Assembly: GCA_041739035.1 (NCBI GenBank)
Contig: JBGSOQ010000062.1
Span: 62,001 to 126,000, forward strand
From: XYD12-FULL-36-8 sp041739035
GTDB lineage: Bacteria; Bacteroidota; Ignavibacteria; Ignavibacteriales; Ignavibacteriaceae
DNA: 64,000 bases
Reading direction: 5' to 3'
Shown here: piece after piece, positions 45,202 to 54,668 of the stretch
How positions within the stretch are numbered: the stretch's first letter is position 1
Layout of the letters: every line of letters begins with the position of its first letter
Translations under genes and position numbers: made by a program
The notes under the pieces: model-generated
The model's database searches: none
Told to the model about the DNA's origin: nothing
Seen by the model: the letters and a program-made list of their open reading frames with translations, nothing else

Positions 45202-46332
45202 ATGAAACAAAACAGAAAAGATTTTTTTAAAACCAGCGGAATTATTGCTGCGGGATCAATCGCAGCTTCCTTTCCAGGTTCTACATTCGCATCCAGCATT
45301 ATCAAAACAAAGGGCTCTAAGATGAAACTCACTTTTAAACCTTATACACTTGAGTTAATACATGTCTTTACTGTTGCAGTAAATTCAAGAACAACCACTC
45401 CCGTTATGTTAACCGAAATTGAGTATGAAGGCATTAAAGGATTCGGCGAAGCTTCAATGCCGCCATATCTTGGTGAATCCCAGGAGACAGCCACAGCATT
45501 TTTATCTAAAGTAAATCTTGAACAGTTTAATGATCCATTTGAGATAGAAAAGATTTTAGATTATGTGGATTCTATTGCTGAGAAAAATACCGCAGCCAAA
45601 GCGTCTGTTGATATTGCATTACATGATCTAGTTGGAAAATTAATGAATCAACCATGGTACAAAATATGGGGCTACGATAAGACAACAACTCCATATACAA
45701 CTTTTACCATTGGTATTGATACACCTGAAGTTGTTAGACAAAAAGTAAAAGAAGCTGAACAGTTTAAAGTGTTAAAAGTAAAACTCGGAAGAGATAACGA
45801 TAAAGAAATGATCGAAACAATTCGATCAGTTTCAAATGTACCTTTAACTGTTGATGTTAATCAGGGCTGGAAAGACAAACACTTTGCTCTTGATATGATT
45901 AACTGGCTCAATGAAAAAAATATTGAATTTGTTGAACAACCGATGCCAAAGGAACAAATTGATGATATTGCCTGGTTAACACAAAATTCTCCGCTTCCAA
46001 TTATCGGCGACGAATCAATTCAAAGAATTCCCGATGTAATTAAAGCGCATGGAGTTTATTCGGGTATAAACATAAAACTTATGAAGTGCACAGGAATGCG
46101 TGAGGCGAACAAGATGTTAAGTCTTGCGCGTTCACTTGATATGAAAGTAATGATCGGCTGCATGACCGAAACAAGTTGTGCAATTTCTGCAGCATCTCAG
46201 CTTGCACCAATGATGGATTGGGCTGATCTTGATGGAGCTTTATTAATTAAAAACGATCCGTATGAAGGTATGCAAGTTGTTGAGGGAAAAGTTACGCTTA
46301 CAGATTATCCTGGCATTGGTTTAAAGAGTTAA
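45202..46332 (+). CDS. L-Ala-D/L-Glu (dipeptide) epimerase, enolase superfamily, exported
   Basis: About 376 residues from the ATG at 45202, which has AGGA upstream; the earlier ATG at 45181 abuts a repeat. N-terminus NRKDFFKTSGIIAAGSIAASF resembles a twin-arginine-type signal, though the pair is Arg-Lys. Catalytic features of the dipeptide-epimerase group are present: KVLKVKLG (KxK bases), TVDVNQGW, FVEQPM, IIGDESI metal ligands, and NIKLMKCTGM with the second-side Lys. It interconverts L-Ala-D-Glu and L-Ala-L-Glu from wall peptides. An exported version is unusual; AEE is normally cytoplasmic. Adjacent MurQ and NagB genes support a role in murein recycling. Confidence 0.85.
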   Translation: MKQNRKDFFKTSGIIAAGSIAASFPGSTFASSIIKTKGSKMKLTFKPYTLELIHVFTVAVNSRTTTPVMLTEIEYEGIKGFGEASMPPYLGESQETATAFLSKVNLEQFNDPFEIEKILDYVDSIAEKNTAAKASVDIALHDLVGKLMNQPWYKIWGYDKTTTPYTTFTIGIDTPEVVRQKVKEAEQFKVLKVKLGRDNDKEMIETIRSVSNVPLTVDVNQGWKDKHFALDMINWLNEKNIEFVEQPMPKEQIDDIAWLTQNSPLPIIGDESIQRIPDVIKAHGVYSGINIKLMKCTGMREANKMLSLARSLDMKVMIGCMTETSCAISAASQLAPMMDWADLDGALLIKNDPYEGMQVVEGKVTLTDYPGIGLKS

Positions 46333-46339
46333 GCTTTGT

Positions 46340-46431
46340 ACAAATTTACTTTGCGATCTTTGCGAGAAAGATTCTCTAAACACATTTCACGCAAAGTCCG
46401 CAAAGGTTTCGCTAAGCTTGCAAAGATTAAA
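46340..46431. repeat. Dispersed repeat of the TTTGCGAGAAA / CGCAAAG type between convergent genes
   Basis: TTTGCGATCTTTGCGAG on the left and CGCAAAGTCCGCAAAGG on the right are imperfect inverted partners. The stretch fills nearly the whole 99-bp gap between the convergent epimerase and amidase genes. It may form a bidirectional hairpin, but there is no long U-run, so I do not call a terminator. Confidence 0.5.
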
Positions 46432-49413
46432 TCATTTAACTTCTAAATAATTTAAAACTGATTTCATTATTAATGTTCTTTGCTTCTCACCCAATATGGT
46501 TTCAAACGGAAAACCAAAAGACACAACACCATAATTATCTTTATATCCAATTGCGGAACTAAAATTATTTTCAGAATATCGCAATAGAACTTCACTCCCA
46601 TTTATTTCACCCAATTCATCAGGTGCTTCAACTTTATAAATTGAATCATTAAGAGTTGTATTAAATTCAAATCTATTATTTATAGTAAGAAAAGTATTGT
46701 TGACAGAGAAAACTTTTCCTGTTTTAACAGCGTGCCCTGTTTTTAATTTGAATTTCAGAATATCATTTGCAAAACGAATTCCACTGCTATCTGGATTAGA
46801 ATACAAATCAGTCCCAATGTAAGCTCCGCTTAAAAATAATTTACCACCCCCAAGCAAATAACTTGTAATTAAATCACGCATCAATATTGGAAAAACTTCA
46901 AAATCAATTTGATCTTTATACTTAGGAGCAGATGTTTTTTTCTCCTCACCAAAAATAAAATTAACCATCTTATATTTTGTAAGATCAACTTCACCATTCA
47001 TTACCGATTCATCACTAACTGAACAAAATGAAAATCCATTTTCTTTAATTGCTTTTCCATGGATGTAACTAAAATCGAATGTATTGCCAGCTATGATTTT
47101 AGATTCATAATCAGAATGGCTTGCACCATGACCGGGATTATCATCAGTCATCCATTTAGAATTAGGATCAAAGTTAAATTGAGTTCCTGTGAAACTCATT
47201 TCGTATTTATCAGGCACACCCTCATCCACAAAATTTGTAAAACCAGAAAATGTTGGTGAATCAAAACTTGCAGGAGCTGATAAACGATCAAATCCGTTTA
47301 CAATAAGAATAGGTTCATGAGAATTTTTTATCCAGCAAACAGAAAGTACTTCTGTAGGAAAGCTTTCACCGCCATTATTAATAGCCGTTACTTTGTAGCT
47401 GTAAATGGTGCCAGGTTTTAAATTGTTAAGTACAATTTTGTTTGATTCAACTATCTTACCGTTATCAAATCCGGCTTCACCCTCTCTTGTGTATAAAATA
47501 AATTTATCCGTATTTGCTGTTGATTCGAGTGAATCAATTTGTGCTTTCCAGCCTAGGATAGCTTCGCCAATAGAGTTTAACTCTGCTGAAAAGCTATTCG
47601 GTGGTAAAGGCTGCACAACATAATCAAATCCATATTGTGCTGATAAAAACTTAAGCATACCTTTATATATAGATCTGGAAACATCAAATCTAAAACGGGG
47701 ATTAAGTTCAAATTTTAATTCATAAAAATTTTGATGCGACAACAACTCAAGAAGCATTGAAGGGAAATTTGGTCGGGCTGACTCACTATAATTTGCATTC
47801 ATTAATTGTCTGCGAGTCCAGGTTGAATCGTATAGATTTCTTATATCGCTTACAATCTCTGTTTGAACGATATCAGAAAGATCTCTATTTGCTAATCTTG
47901 AAACGCCATCCGGAAAAACATTTTGCGAATCTAATCCGGGTATGCTGTAAATCATCAATGTACCAATTGCTGTATCGTTTCTTGTTATTCCAGCATCTGT
48001 ATGAAATGCTAAAGAAAGATCAAATGGAATTCCCAATCCTTTTTCATGACGATTTCTATTTGGACCAAATGGAGCACCATATAAATAATTTCCGTACTCT
48101 GCACGAGATTGATAATCATCTTTATAGTCATCTAAATTTTTATTCAGATTATAAGTTAGTGTATCAGGCATTCCGGCATACTGAAGCCAATAACGCGAAC
48201 CTTCAACAAACTTTGGTCTGCCGCTGATTGTACCTTCCCTTTCAACGATCCCTATTCCCCCGCCAAATCTAACTGCATCAGCGGAAACAATTTTATTTTC
48301 ATCCTTGCTCTGATTAGAAAGAACAACACCTTGTGGTTTCTTGTTTTCTTCATCAAACTTGAAGGTACCAAGATAGATCCACGTTCCGCCGCCAATATTT
48401 TGATTTACAAGAAATTCTGTTTCGCCGCCGCTATGAATAACTTTATAATGTGCATCTACAACATTGCTATCCGAAGATGAATAAGAAATATAAACTGCAT
48501 ACTCACCGGATTCGGGTATATCCGGCATCCAGCTTACAGTTGCTAAAGGATTGATCATTGATCTTGTGTATCGGCTTGTCCCTTGCTTGAATGGATTCTC
48601 ACCATCTTTTATTGTTGGATTCTTTAAAGCAAAACCTTTATGCAATGAAGTTTGCCAGACAATTTTTTCAGAAACAGTTTTTTCCTGATAAGATTCTTTA
48701 TTTCCAAAATCATTATCAACAACAACCTCGTTCAGTTGTATATCCCGCTCGCGTGGTATAAACACATTTGCCCCTGCATTTTCAAGCATCGGAATAAGGT
48801 ATGGAATTGTAAAAGACATTGGTCCAACATCTTCAACAGTTTGGAATAGCCTTGCACGCTGCCACATCCATCGTTTTTCTTTATTATTGTAGTACCAGCC
48901 GTGGCTGTGCCATAACAAAATATTTTTACCTGCTAATCCTTTAATTATTTTCAAATTCTTGCTGGAATTTTGAACGACAGATATTCTTTCTATTTTTTGT
49001 TTTGGAAGTTTTGATGAATCAATTTTTGTTTTATTGTTTTGATAAAAGTTTGGAATTAAATTTTCAATTGGATAGCCTATCGAAGTTATTTTGAATTCAT
49101 AATTTTCAAATCTTGGTCCAAACGAGCCTTTAACAAATTTATAAATCAGATCCACATTCTCTTCACGCAAGGGAATTAAAGCAAAATTTCTGTTAAACGA
49201 CAATGAGATAATGCTATCAGAACTATCTACACTAAAACTTTCTAATCTTGTGCTCCGGGGTAAATTAAATTCCTGATTAAACGAATCAATATTTGCAATA
49301 AAAAAATCAGATTTAATTACGAACTCATCATTTAGCGAAATCTCCGGCACAGATGAACATTTAATAAAGATAATAGAAATCGTAAATAATAGAAGTAGTT
49401 TAAAAATTTTCAT
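46432..49413 (-). CDS. Secreted amidase-like protein split by a golvesin-type domain, with FN3 and C-terminal alpha/beta domain
   Basis: 993 residues; export signal ending at Cys19 (IIFIKCSSVPE), possibly a lipoprotein. Four residues fit the zinc site and catalytic Glu of the amidase_3 fold, in order: H169 in LLWHSHGW, E194 in QTVEDVGP, H471 in LAFHTDAG and E556 in PSMLLELLSHQ. Between E194 and H471 lies a golvesin/xanthan-lyase-like beta domain (about 246-386: SWMPDIPESGEYAVYISYSS ... KIVSADAVRFGGG). An FN3 domain follows near 620-700. Then comes a domain of about 270 residues with KLFLSGAYIGTDLY, which resembles a Rossmann-like or GATase-like fold. Likely acts on cell wall or glycopeptide; exact activity unknown. 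Confidence 0.7.
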   Translation of the reverse strand: MKIFKLLLLFTISIIFIKCSSVPEISLNDEFVIKSDFFIANIDSFNQEFNLPRSTRLESFSVDSSDSIISLSFNRNFALIPLREENVDLIYKFVKGSFGPRFENYEFKITSIGYPIENLIPNFYQNNKTKIDSSKLPKQKIERISVVQNSSKNLKIIKGLAGKNILLWHSHGWYYNNKEKRWMWQRARLFQTVEDVGPMSFTIPYLIPMLENAGANVFIPRERDIQLNEVVVDNDFGNKESYQEKTVSEKIVWQTSLHKGFALKNPTIKDGENPFKQGTSRYTRSMINPLATVSWMPDIPESGEYAVYISYSSSDSNVVDAHYKVIHSGGETEFLVNQNIGGGTWIYLGTFKFDEENKKPQGVVLSNQSKDENKIVSADAVRFGGGIGIVEREGTISGRPKFVEGSRYWLQYAGMPDTLTYNLNKNLDDYKDDYQSRAEYGNYLYGAPFGPNRNRHEKGLGIPFDLSLAFHTDAGITRNDTAIGTLMIYSIPGLDSQNVFPDGVSRLANRDLSDIVQTEIVSDIRNLYDSTWTRRQLMNANYSESARPNFPSMLLELLSHQNFYELKFELNPRFRFDVSRSIYKGMLKFLSAQYGFDYVVQPLPPNSFSAELNSIGEAILGWKAQIDSLESTANTDKFILYTREGEAGFDNGKIVESNKIVLNNLKPGTIYSYKVTAINNGGESFPTEVLSVCWIKNSHEPILIVNGFDRLSAPASFDSPTFSGFTNFVDEGVPDKYEMSFTGTQFNFDPNSKWMTDDNPGHGASHSDYESKIIAGNTFDFSYIHGKAIKENGFSFCSVSDESVMNGEVDLTKYKMVNFIFGEEKKTSAPKYKDQIDFEVFPILMRDLITSYLLGGGKLFLSGAYIGTDLYSNPDSSGIRFANDILKFKLKTGHAVKTGKVFSVNNTFLTINNRFEFNTTLNDSIYKVEAPDELGEINGSEVLLRYSENNFSSAIGYKDNYGVVSFGFPFETILGEKQRTLIMKSVLNYLEVK

Positions 49414-49489
49414 TTTAAATCTTTAATTCTTAATTGATAGTTTAAAATCTGCTTTAGTTAAAATAATCAAGTTCAATTGATTGAATTAA

Positions 49490-49522
49490 AATAAAAAACC
49501 CCTTCAATTAGCGAAGGGGTTT
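49490..49522 (-). terminator. Rho-independent terminator of the GHL10 gene
   Basis: AAACCCCTTC (49496-49505) and GAAGGGGTTT (49513-49522) form a perfect stem with a 7-nt loop. Read on the minus strand it is followed by TTTTATTTTAATTC. It begins 12 bp after the stop at 49534. Confidence 0.9.
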
Positions 49523-49533
49523 AAGTTAATTGA

Positions 49534-51900
49534 TCATCGAACTAAAATCATTTTCTTTGATGCTGAAAAATCATTTACACGAATTCTATAAAAATAAATT
49601 CCGCTTGATAAATCCGTTGCATCAAATCGAAAATCATAAGTACCTGGATTCATAAATTCACTTAATACAACGGCTACTTCCTGTCCAAGTAAATTATAAA
49701 TTTTTAAAGTTGTTAATCCAGCTTCAGCAATTTTAAATCTAAAGTTTGTAGATGGATTAAACGGATTAGGATAGTTTTGTTCAAGCACATATTCTGATGG
49801 CATCAAATATTCATCTTCAATACCTAAAGGATTAACTGTTTTGAATCTCCAAACATCTGACCAATTACTCGTTCCAAAAGCATTGTTTGCTCTAACTTTC
49901 CAAAAATGAAAAGTATTAACATTCATACCAGCAACAATAATACTTGTATCAGTAATTCCCTGAGCATTAACTACAATTGTATTTGTTGCAAAGTCAGCAC
50001 TGCGTGCTAAGATTACGTCATAGGAAACAACTGCCTGGGATGGATTCCAATATAAAGTTGTATCAACAGGTATGTTACCGGTATTGTTAAATGGATAAGA
50101 AAGAATTGGTGTTGTAGGAAAACCCGTTGTAAAACTAAATGCGTTTGAAAAACTGCTTGTACCTCCGGCATTTGTTGAATTTACTCTCCAATAATATTGC
50201 TGTTGACCTTCTAAGCCTGTTATAACTTTAAAAGTGTCTATAAGATTTTTATCATCGAAAATAATTAATGAATCAAATGTTGGACTCATTGATATCTGTA
50301 GATTATACGATGAAGCAAGTAAAGGATAATTCCATTTTAATATAACTGTATCTTCAATGTTTACTGCACTATTTAATGGCAATGCTAAAACAGGAACAGG
50401 CGGAGGATTGACTTGCAATACATTACTCATTCCGCTTTCATTGTAGTTTCTATCAAGCGATGTAACAACAAAATAAAATGGTCCTGTTGGTGTTGGCGGT
50501 TCGCCGGGAATACTTTCGCGTGAACCTTCTACATTTAAAATGTTTGCTGAATTTTCTAAATCAGCTGGTTGGATATTTGAATAATCAAACCTATAAACAA
50601 CGTATCGTTTTGCGCTGTCACCATCGCTCGCAGTCTGAGGGATATCCCATAACAATCCGCCCTGCCCATTTGCTAATCTTTCAAACCTCAGATTCTGCGG
50701 CGGATTAGGGGCAACAACATCTTTCCAATTCATAATTGGTAAAATTGATTGGTATCGATAAAGATCATTTCTTAAAGTATCAGTTACGCCTTTAGGATTT
50801 TCACCAAAGTTTTTTGCCCGGAAGAATACTCCACCTTGTACTTTAGGATTATTCCTGTCTAATCTAATTTGGTTTGGCATCTCACTTGGGTTAGCCCAAT
50901 TTACGATTCTGTAATACGCGTGACCCGGATAAAAATGTCTTCCATTAGCTGAAACAGAATCAGCCCACCAGGGTTGCAATTTGGCATAATCCTGCCCGCC
51001 GCCAAAAGGCCAATAAAGCTGAGGAGTTAAATAATCTACCGATCTATCGTGCAACCAAGCAATTGCATCACAATAAATATCATCATAAGCTGAAAGCCCG
51101 GTTATACCAGGAGGTACGCCGTTTTTCCAGATTCCAAATGGACTCATACCAAATTTAATCCAGGGTTTAACAGATTGTATTGTATCATTTACCTGTGCAA
51201 TTAATAAATTAACATTATCCCTTCGCCAATTTGCAAGGTTTGTAAATCCTCTTGGATACGCAGCAAATGTAGCAGCATCCTGGTTTGAAATTTGATTTGG
51301 AGGATATGGATAGAAATAATCATCTGCGTGGATTCCATCTACATCATACCTGCTAACAATATCGTAAATAACAGAAGTAACATAATCACGTACCATAGGT
51401 AAACCCGGATCTAAAAATTTAAATGTCGCAATTTGAATAACCCAATCAGGATGCTCAACTGTAACATGACCTGGATCGATAGTATAATTTCCAACACTTC
51501 TTTCAGCACGATAAGGATTAAACCATGCATGCAGTTCCATACCTCGTTTATGCGCTTCATCAATAGCAAACTCAAGCGGATCATAATATGGAAATGGTGC
51601 TGTTCCCTGCGAACCAGTTAACCAATAAGACCAGGGATCAAAAGATGAACTATACATAGCATCGCATTCGGATCGTACCTGGAAAATAACAGTATTGATC
51701 CCATCACGCTTCAACTCATCCAGCAGGTTAATTAATTCTTGCTGCTGCTGTGCTGTGGTAAGATTGCGTGAACTTGGCCAATCAAGATTTGTAACTGTAG
51801 CAATCCACGCTGCTCGTAATTCTCGCTTAGGCGGAATTGATTGAGAGAATAACGTTGAGGAGATAAAAATTGTCAGTAAAAGGATGGTAAAATTTTTCAT
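49534..51900 (-). CDS. GHL10/DUF187 glycosyl-hydrolase-like protein with FN3 repeats and sorting domain
   Basis: 788 residues; signal peptide (FTILLLTIFISSTLFSQS). The GHL10 barrel spans about 25-400: KRELRAAWIATVTNLDWPS, GINTVIFQVRSECDAMYSS, GMELHAWFNPYRAE, VDGIHADDYFYPYP and DYLTPQLYWPFGG. These are the usual positions of its acidic residues. Three FN3-like domains follow (about 400-690). The end is a sorting domain (EQNYPNPFNPSTNFRFKI ... SASKKMILVR). Related YngK-like proteins are thought to act on glycan, possibly peptidoglycan; activity here is inferred. The gene is followed by its own terminator, then by the amidase-golvesin gene. Confidence 0.88.
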   Translation of the reverse strand: MKNFTILLLTIFISSTLFSQSIPPKRELRAAWIATVTNLDWPSSRNLTTAQQQQELINLLDELKRDGINTVIFQVRSECDAMYSSSFDPWSYWLTGSQGTAPFPYYDPLEFAIDEAHKRGMELHAWFNPYRAERSVGNYTIDPGHVTVEHPDWVIQIATFKFLDPGLPMVRDYVTSVIYDIVSRYDVDGIHADDYFYPYPPNQISNQDAATFAAYPRGFTNLANWRRDNVNLLIAQVNDTIQSVKPWIKFGMSPFGIWKNGVPPGITGLSAYDDIYCDAIAWLHDRSVDYLTPQLYWPFGGGQDYAKLQPWWADSVSANGRHFYPGHAYYRIVNWANPSEMPNQIRLDRNNPKVQGGVFFRAKNFGENPKGVTDTLRNDLYRYQSILPIMNWKDVVAPNPPQNLRFERLANGQGGLLWDIPQTASDGDSAKRYVVYRFDYSNIQPADLENSANILNVEGSRESIPGEPPTPTGPFYFVVTSLDRNYNESGMSNVLQVNPPPVPVLALPLNSAVNIEDTVILKWNYPLLASSYNLQISMSPTFDSLIIFDDKNLIDTFKVITGLEGQQQYYWRVNSTNAGGTSSFSNAFSFTTGFPTTPILSYPFNNTGNIPVDTTLYWNPSQAVVSYDVILARSADFATNTIVVNAQGITDTSIIVAGMNVNTFHFWKVRANNAFGTSNWSDVWRFKTVNPLGIEDEYLMPSEYVLEQNYPNPFNPSTNFRFKIAEAGLTTLKIYNLLGQEVAVVLSEFMNPGTYDFRFDATDLSSGIYFYRIRVNDFSASKKMILVR

Positions 51901-51974
51901 AGTATTAAGTTGTTTTATGATTAAAATCTGTTACAAAATTAACCAAGTTTTTGCTTAAGATAAACTAATTTGAT

Positions 51975-52006
51975 AAAAATAAAAAAGGCACGATTTCTCG
52001 TGCCTT
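51975..52006 (-). terminator. Rho-independent terminator of the propeller-protein gene
   Basis: AAGGCACGA (51985-51993) and TCGTGCCTT (51998-52006) form a perfect 9-bp stem around TTTC. The minus-strand continuation is TTTTATTTTTATC. It lies about 30 bp after the stop at 52037 and marks the end of the cassette B transcript. Confidence 0.9.
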
Positions 52007-52036
52007 AATTGTTCATTGTACATTGTTAATTGTACA

Positions 52037-53338
52037 TTATTTAAGAAGAACCATCTTATTGGTAATTCTTGTTCCATTAACGTTTAATTGATAAACATAA
52101 GTACCAGAAGCTAAATTAGCAGCATTAAAATTAACTGAATGTGAACCGGTGGCTAATTCATTCTGAACTAATGTAGCAACTTCATTACCAAGCATATCAT
52201 AAACTTTTAATGTTGTGTAACCGCTGTTCTTCAACTCAAAAGTTATTTTTGTTGACGGGTTGAATGGGTTAGGATAGTTCTGTGATAGTCTGTAACCATC
52301 AACAACAACTTGTCCTTCTTCATCTACACTTGTCCAATTTGGATCTTCAAATTTCTGTACTATTGGGTAGGTACTACCGCCGAAACAAGTTGCATATGCA
52401 TATCTGCCGTCAGGGCTGAATGCTAAACCACGAGGTCTTTCGTCAGGACTTCCAGCTGTATTGAATACCCATTTTAGACTATCAACAATAGCACCTGTAG
52501 CAGGATCCCAGGCATACCAAGTTGCATTAGTGTAAGAAGTAGTAACACCAGGATATGCATTTGGAGGTGTTAAGCCTGAACCTGAAGAAAGCCATAAGTA
52601 TCTTCCATCACGTGACCATGTTGCAGATTCACATGCAAATCCAAACAAAGTTGAATCTGTTAAAGCGAATGGACTAAACTCATCTGGACGAGAAAAGATA
52701 TAAATTAAATTATTTGTATATCCTGTCCAGTATATTGTGTTTCCATCGTGCGAAACTTCCAATGTACGAGAGAACCCAACTGAGGCATCAACAGCATTTC
52801 CAAGAAAAGTAAAATCTGTTGTAAAAACACTAATAGGATTTCCTGGAATAACAGGTGCGGTAAACACATTACCTAAGTCGTCTGTAGCTGGTGCGGTTAA
52901 TGTCATACCTGCAACAGGTACAACTGCATCAATGCCTTCGCCTGTTTGATAGTTGATTCTGTATAATTTATCGAAAGCCGCATAAAGGATATTTCCATTG
53001 TTATCAGTCTTGAGTCCTCTATTACTGTTGAAGAGAGTATCTGTAACTCCACCAATAGTGATAGTCTTTATTGGTGAAAATGAAGCAGGGCTTCCATCTG
53101 CATTAAAACAGTATACCGCACGGATATTTACAGTATCTGTACCGTTAAAGATCTTTTCTGTAGCACCATAAATAAGAGCCCAAACTTTACCGTCTGGATC
53201 AACAGCTACGCCGTGACCGCCCGTATTTCCAAAAAAATTATCATCCGGGAAATTTCCCAAATGTGTCCACCCCTGTGCATAAGATGTACCCATAGATAAG
53301 AACAGAACAAGAGCGAAAAATGATACCAGTTTTTTCAT
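52037..53338 (-). CDS. Secreted beta-propeller protein (NHL/SMP-30-like) with C-terminal sorting domain
   Basis: 433 residues; signal peptide (LVSFFALVLFLSMGTSYAQG). Repeating blades are seen through GVAVDPDGKVWALIYG, GLKTDNNGNILYAAF, APATDDLGNVFTAP, TLEVSHDGNTIYWTG, ESATWSRDGRYLWLSSG and GLAFSPDGRYAYATCFG, i.e. about six. The C-terminal domain starts LSQNYPNPFNPSTKITFEL and ends ITNKMVLLK. It should be displayed on the surface and could bind glycan or small ligands; no catalytic residues evident. Fifth gene of the run beginning with the cassette B TonB receptor. Confidence 0.82.
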   Translation of the reverse strand: MKKLVSFFALVLFLSMGTSYAQGWTHLGNFPDDNFFGNTGGHGVAVDPDGKVWALIYGATEKIFNGTDTVNIRAVYCFNADGSPASFSPIKTITIGGVTDTLFNSNRGLKTDNNGNILYAAFDKLYRINYQTGEGIDAVVPVAGMTLTAPATDDLGNVFTAPVIPGNPISVFTTDFTFLGNAVDASVGFSRTLEVSHDGNTIYWTGYTNNLIYIFSRPDEFSPFALTDSTLFGFACESATWSRDGRYLWLSSGSGLTPPNAYPGVTTSYTNATWYAWDPATGAIVDSLKWVFNTAGSPDERPRGLAFSPDGRYAYATCFGGSTYPIVQKFEDPNWTSVDEEGQVVVDGYRLSQNYPNPFNPSTKITFELKNSGYTTLKVYDMLGNEVATLVQNELATGSHSVNFNAANLASGTYVYQLNVNGTRITNKMVLLK

Positions 53339-53403
53339 AACGTTTCCTTTTATGTTAGTTAATTAAATAAGTCTATTAGACTCAGTTATTGTTAGTTAAT
53401 TTT

Positions 53404-54630
53404 TTATTGACCAAAATAGGGTGCACCAATCTTCTGCATTTCAACTTTTATTGGTGCCTGTCCAACTTCTATTTTTGTACCATCAGCACTTCTTACTTCG
53501 CCTCTAACAAAAAATAAGCTTTCTTCATTTGCAGGCCAGAAAATTGATACAACTGAGTTTGCTTCAATCACACCAGGATAGAGATCATAATACGACTTAT
53601 CAGATTTAACTACCAACAATGGGTCTGGTCCTTTGTCCAATCCTAGTATCATATCTCCATCTGCAGCAAATGCGATTGCAGTAATTTTGGCCCCAATTCT
53701 GATATTTGTTGTTTCAAAATATAATTCCTCGGTGCCTAAATCTCCATTAACATCGATAGGAATTCTCCACACACCTTCAATATTATCTTTTGTTGCTGCA
53801 ACATACAAGTCATTATTAAATAATCTTATGGCTCTTAATACTCCGGAAAATGGATATGAAGTAATAGCTCGGTCCTGCTTAAATTTAAAAATTGTATTGT
53901 TATTGTTTAATGCCCAAAGATTTTGATTACTATCAAATTCAAGAGCAACAATTACACCTGCACTTGGCGCTGCCCAGGGAGCCGCAGGAGCAACATTTTC
54001 TGCAATTTTCCATACTCCACGAGCTGATCGCACTCCGTAGAGTTCACCGCCGGGTCCATATCTAAAATTATCCCATTTTTGTGTGTTACCCTTGGGAACA
54101 TAAAGAGATTTTGATGTAGAATCAAAAGGGGGTGGAGAAATTTTCCAGATGCCAATATCATAAAGATTTACTAAAAGATTGGCATTCTCGGTTATGATTC
54201 CATAAGCTTTTTCGGCGATAGGGTCTAACGGATAATAGACTTCCCAGGAGGATACCAATTTATATTGATATTGATTACTAAAATCTTGAGCACCAACAAC
54301 AGCAATTTTAACCATAACCGTGTCCGCAACAACGTTGGGCACTTTAACCGTAATCTGGGTTGTTGTACCGCTTATAATTGTTCCTGGAATACCGTTGAAA
54401 TAAACACGGTTATTTCTGCTGTCAGCAGAAAAATTAGATCCTGTAATAGTGACTTCTGTAATTCCAGCCAACGCCTGAGAAGAGGGTTCAAGTGTTGAAA
54501 GAACCGGTGCCGGAAGATTTGCAGAAGGATACTGCTCCAGACTTGCAGGTGGATCTTCAGCACAACCAATTAATATAATACCTAAAAGAAGGGTTGTGAT
54601 AATAAACGTATTGTAAAATATTTTTTTCAT
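53404..54630 (-). CDS. IPT/TIG-domain lipoprotein with propeller-like C-terminal part
   Basis: 408 residues; lipoprotein signal with Cys at about 23 (LGIILIGCAEDPP). One IPT/TIG domain at about 40-115 (PVLSTLEPSSQALAGITEVTITGSNF). The remaining 290 residues show repeated bladed segments (YGPGGELYGVRSARGVWKI, VALEFDSNQNLWALNN, IAFAADGDMILGLDKGP). This combination is seen in SusE/F-like or surface glycan-binding lipoproteins next to receptor genes. Here it follows the PorV-like gene by 38 bp. I infer a surface ligand-binding role. Confidence 0.75.
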   Translation of the reverse strand: MKKIFYNTFIITTLLLGIILIGCAEDPPASLEQYPSANLPAPVLSTLEPSSQALAGITEVTITGSNFSADSRNNRVYFNGIPGTIISGTTTQITVKVPNVVADTVMVKIAVVGAQDFSNQYQYKLVSSWEVYYPLDPIAEKAYGIITENANLLVNLYDIGIWKISPPPFDSTSKSLYVPKGNTQKWDNFRYGPGGELYGVRSARGVWKIAENVAPAAPWAAPSAGVIVALEFDSNQNLWALNNNNTIFKFKQDRAITSYPFSGVLRAIRLFNNDLYVAATKDNIEGVWRIPIDVNGDLGTEELYFETTNIRIGAKITAIAFAADGDMILGLDKGPDPLLVVKSDKSYYDLYPGVIEANSVVSIFWPANEESLFFVRGEVRSADGTKIEVGQAPIKVEMQKIGAPYFGQ

Positions 54631-54668
54631 TTTTTTTCCAAACTTAATTTACGATTAAGTTAATAAAA

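Noticed and set aside
47757..48227. Plus-strand 156-codon frame
   Set aside because: Antisense to the amidase-golvesin protein, which has conserved motifs on both sides of it.
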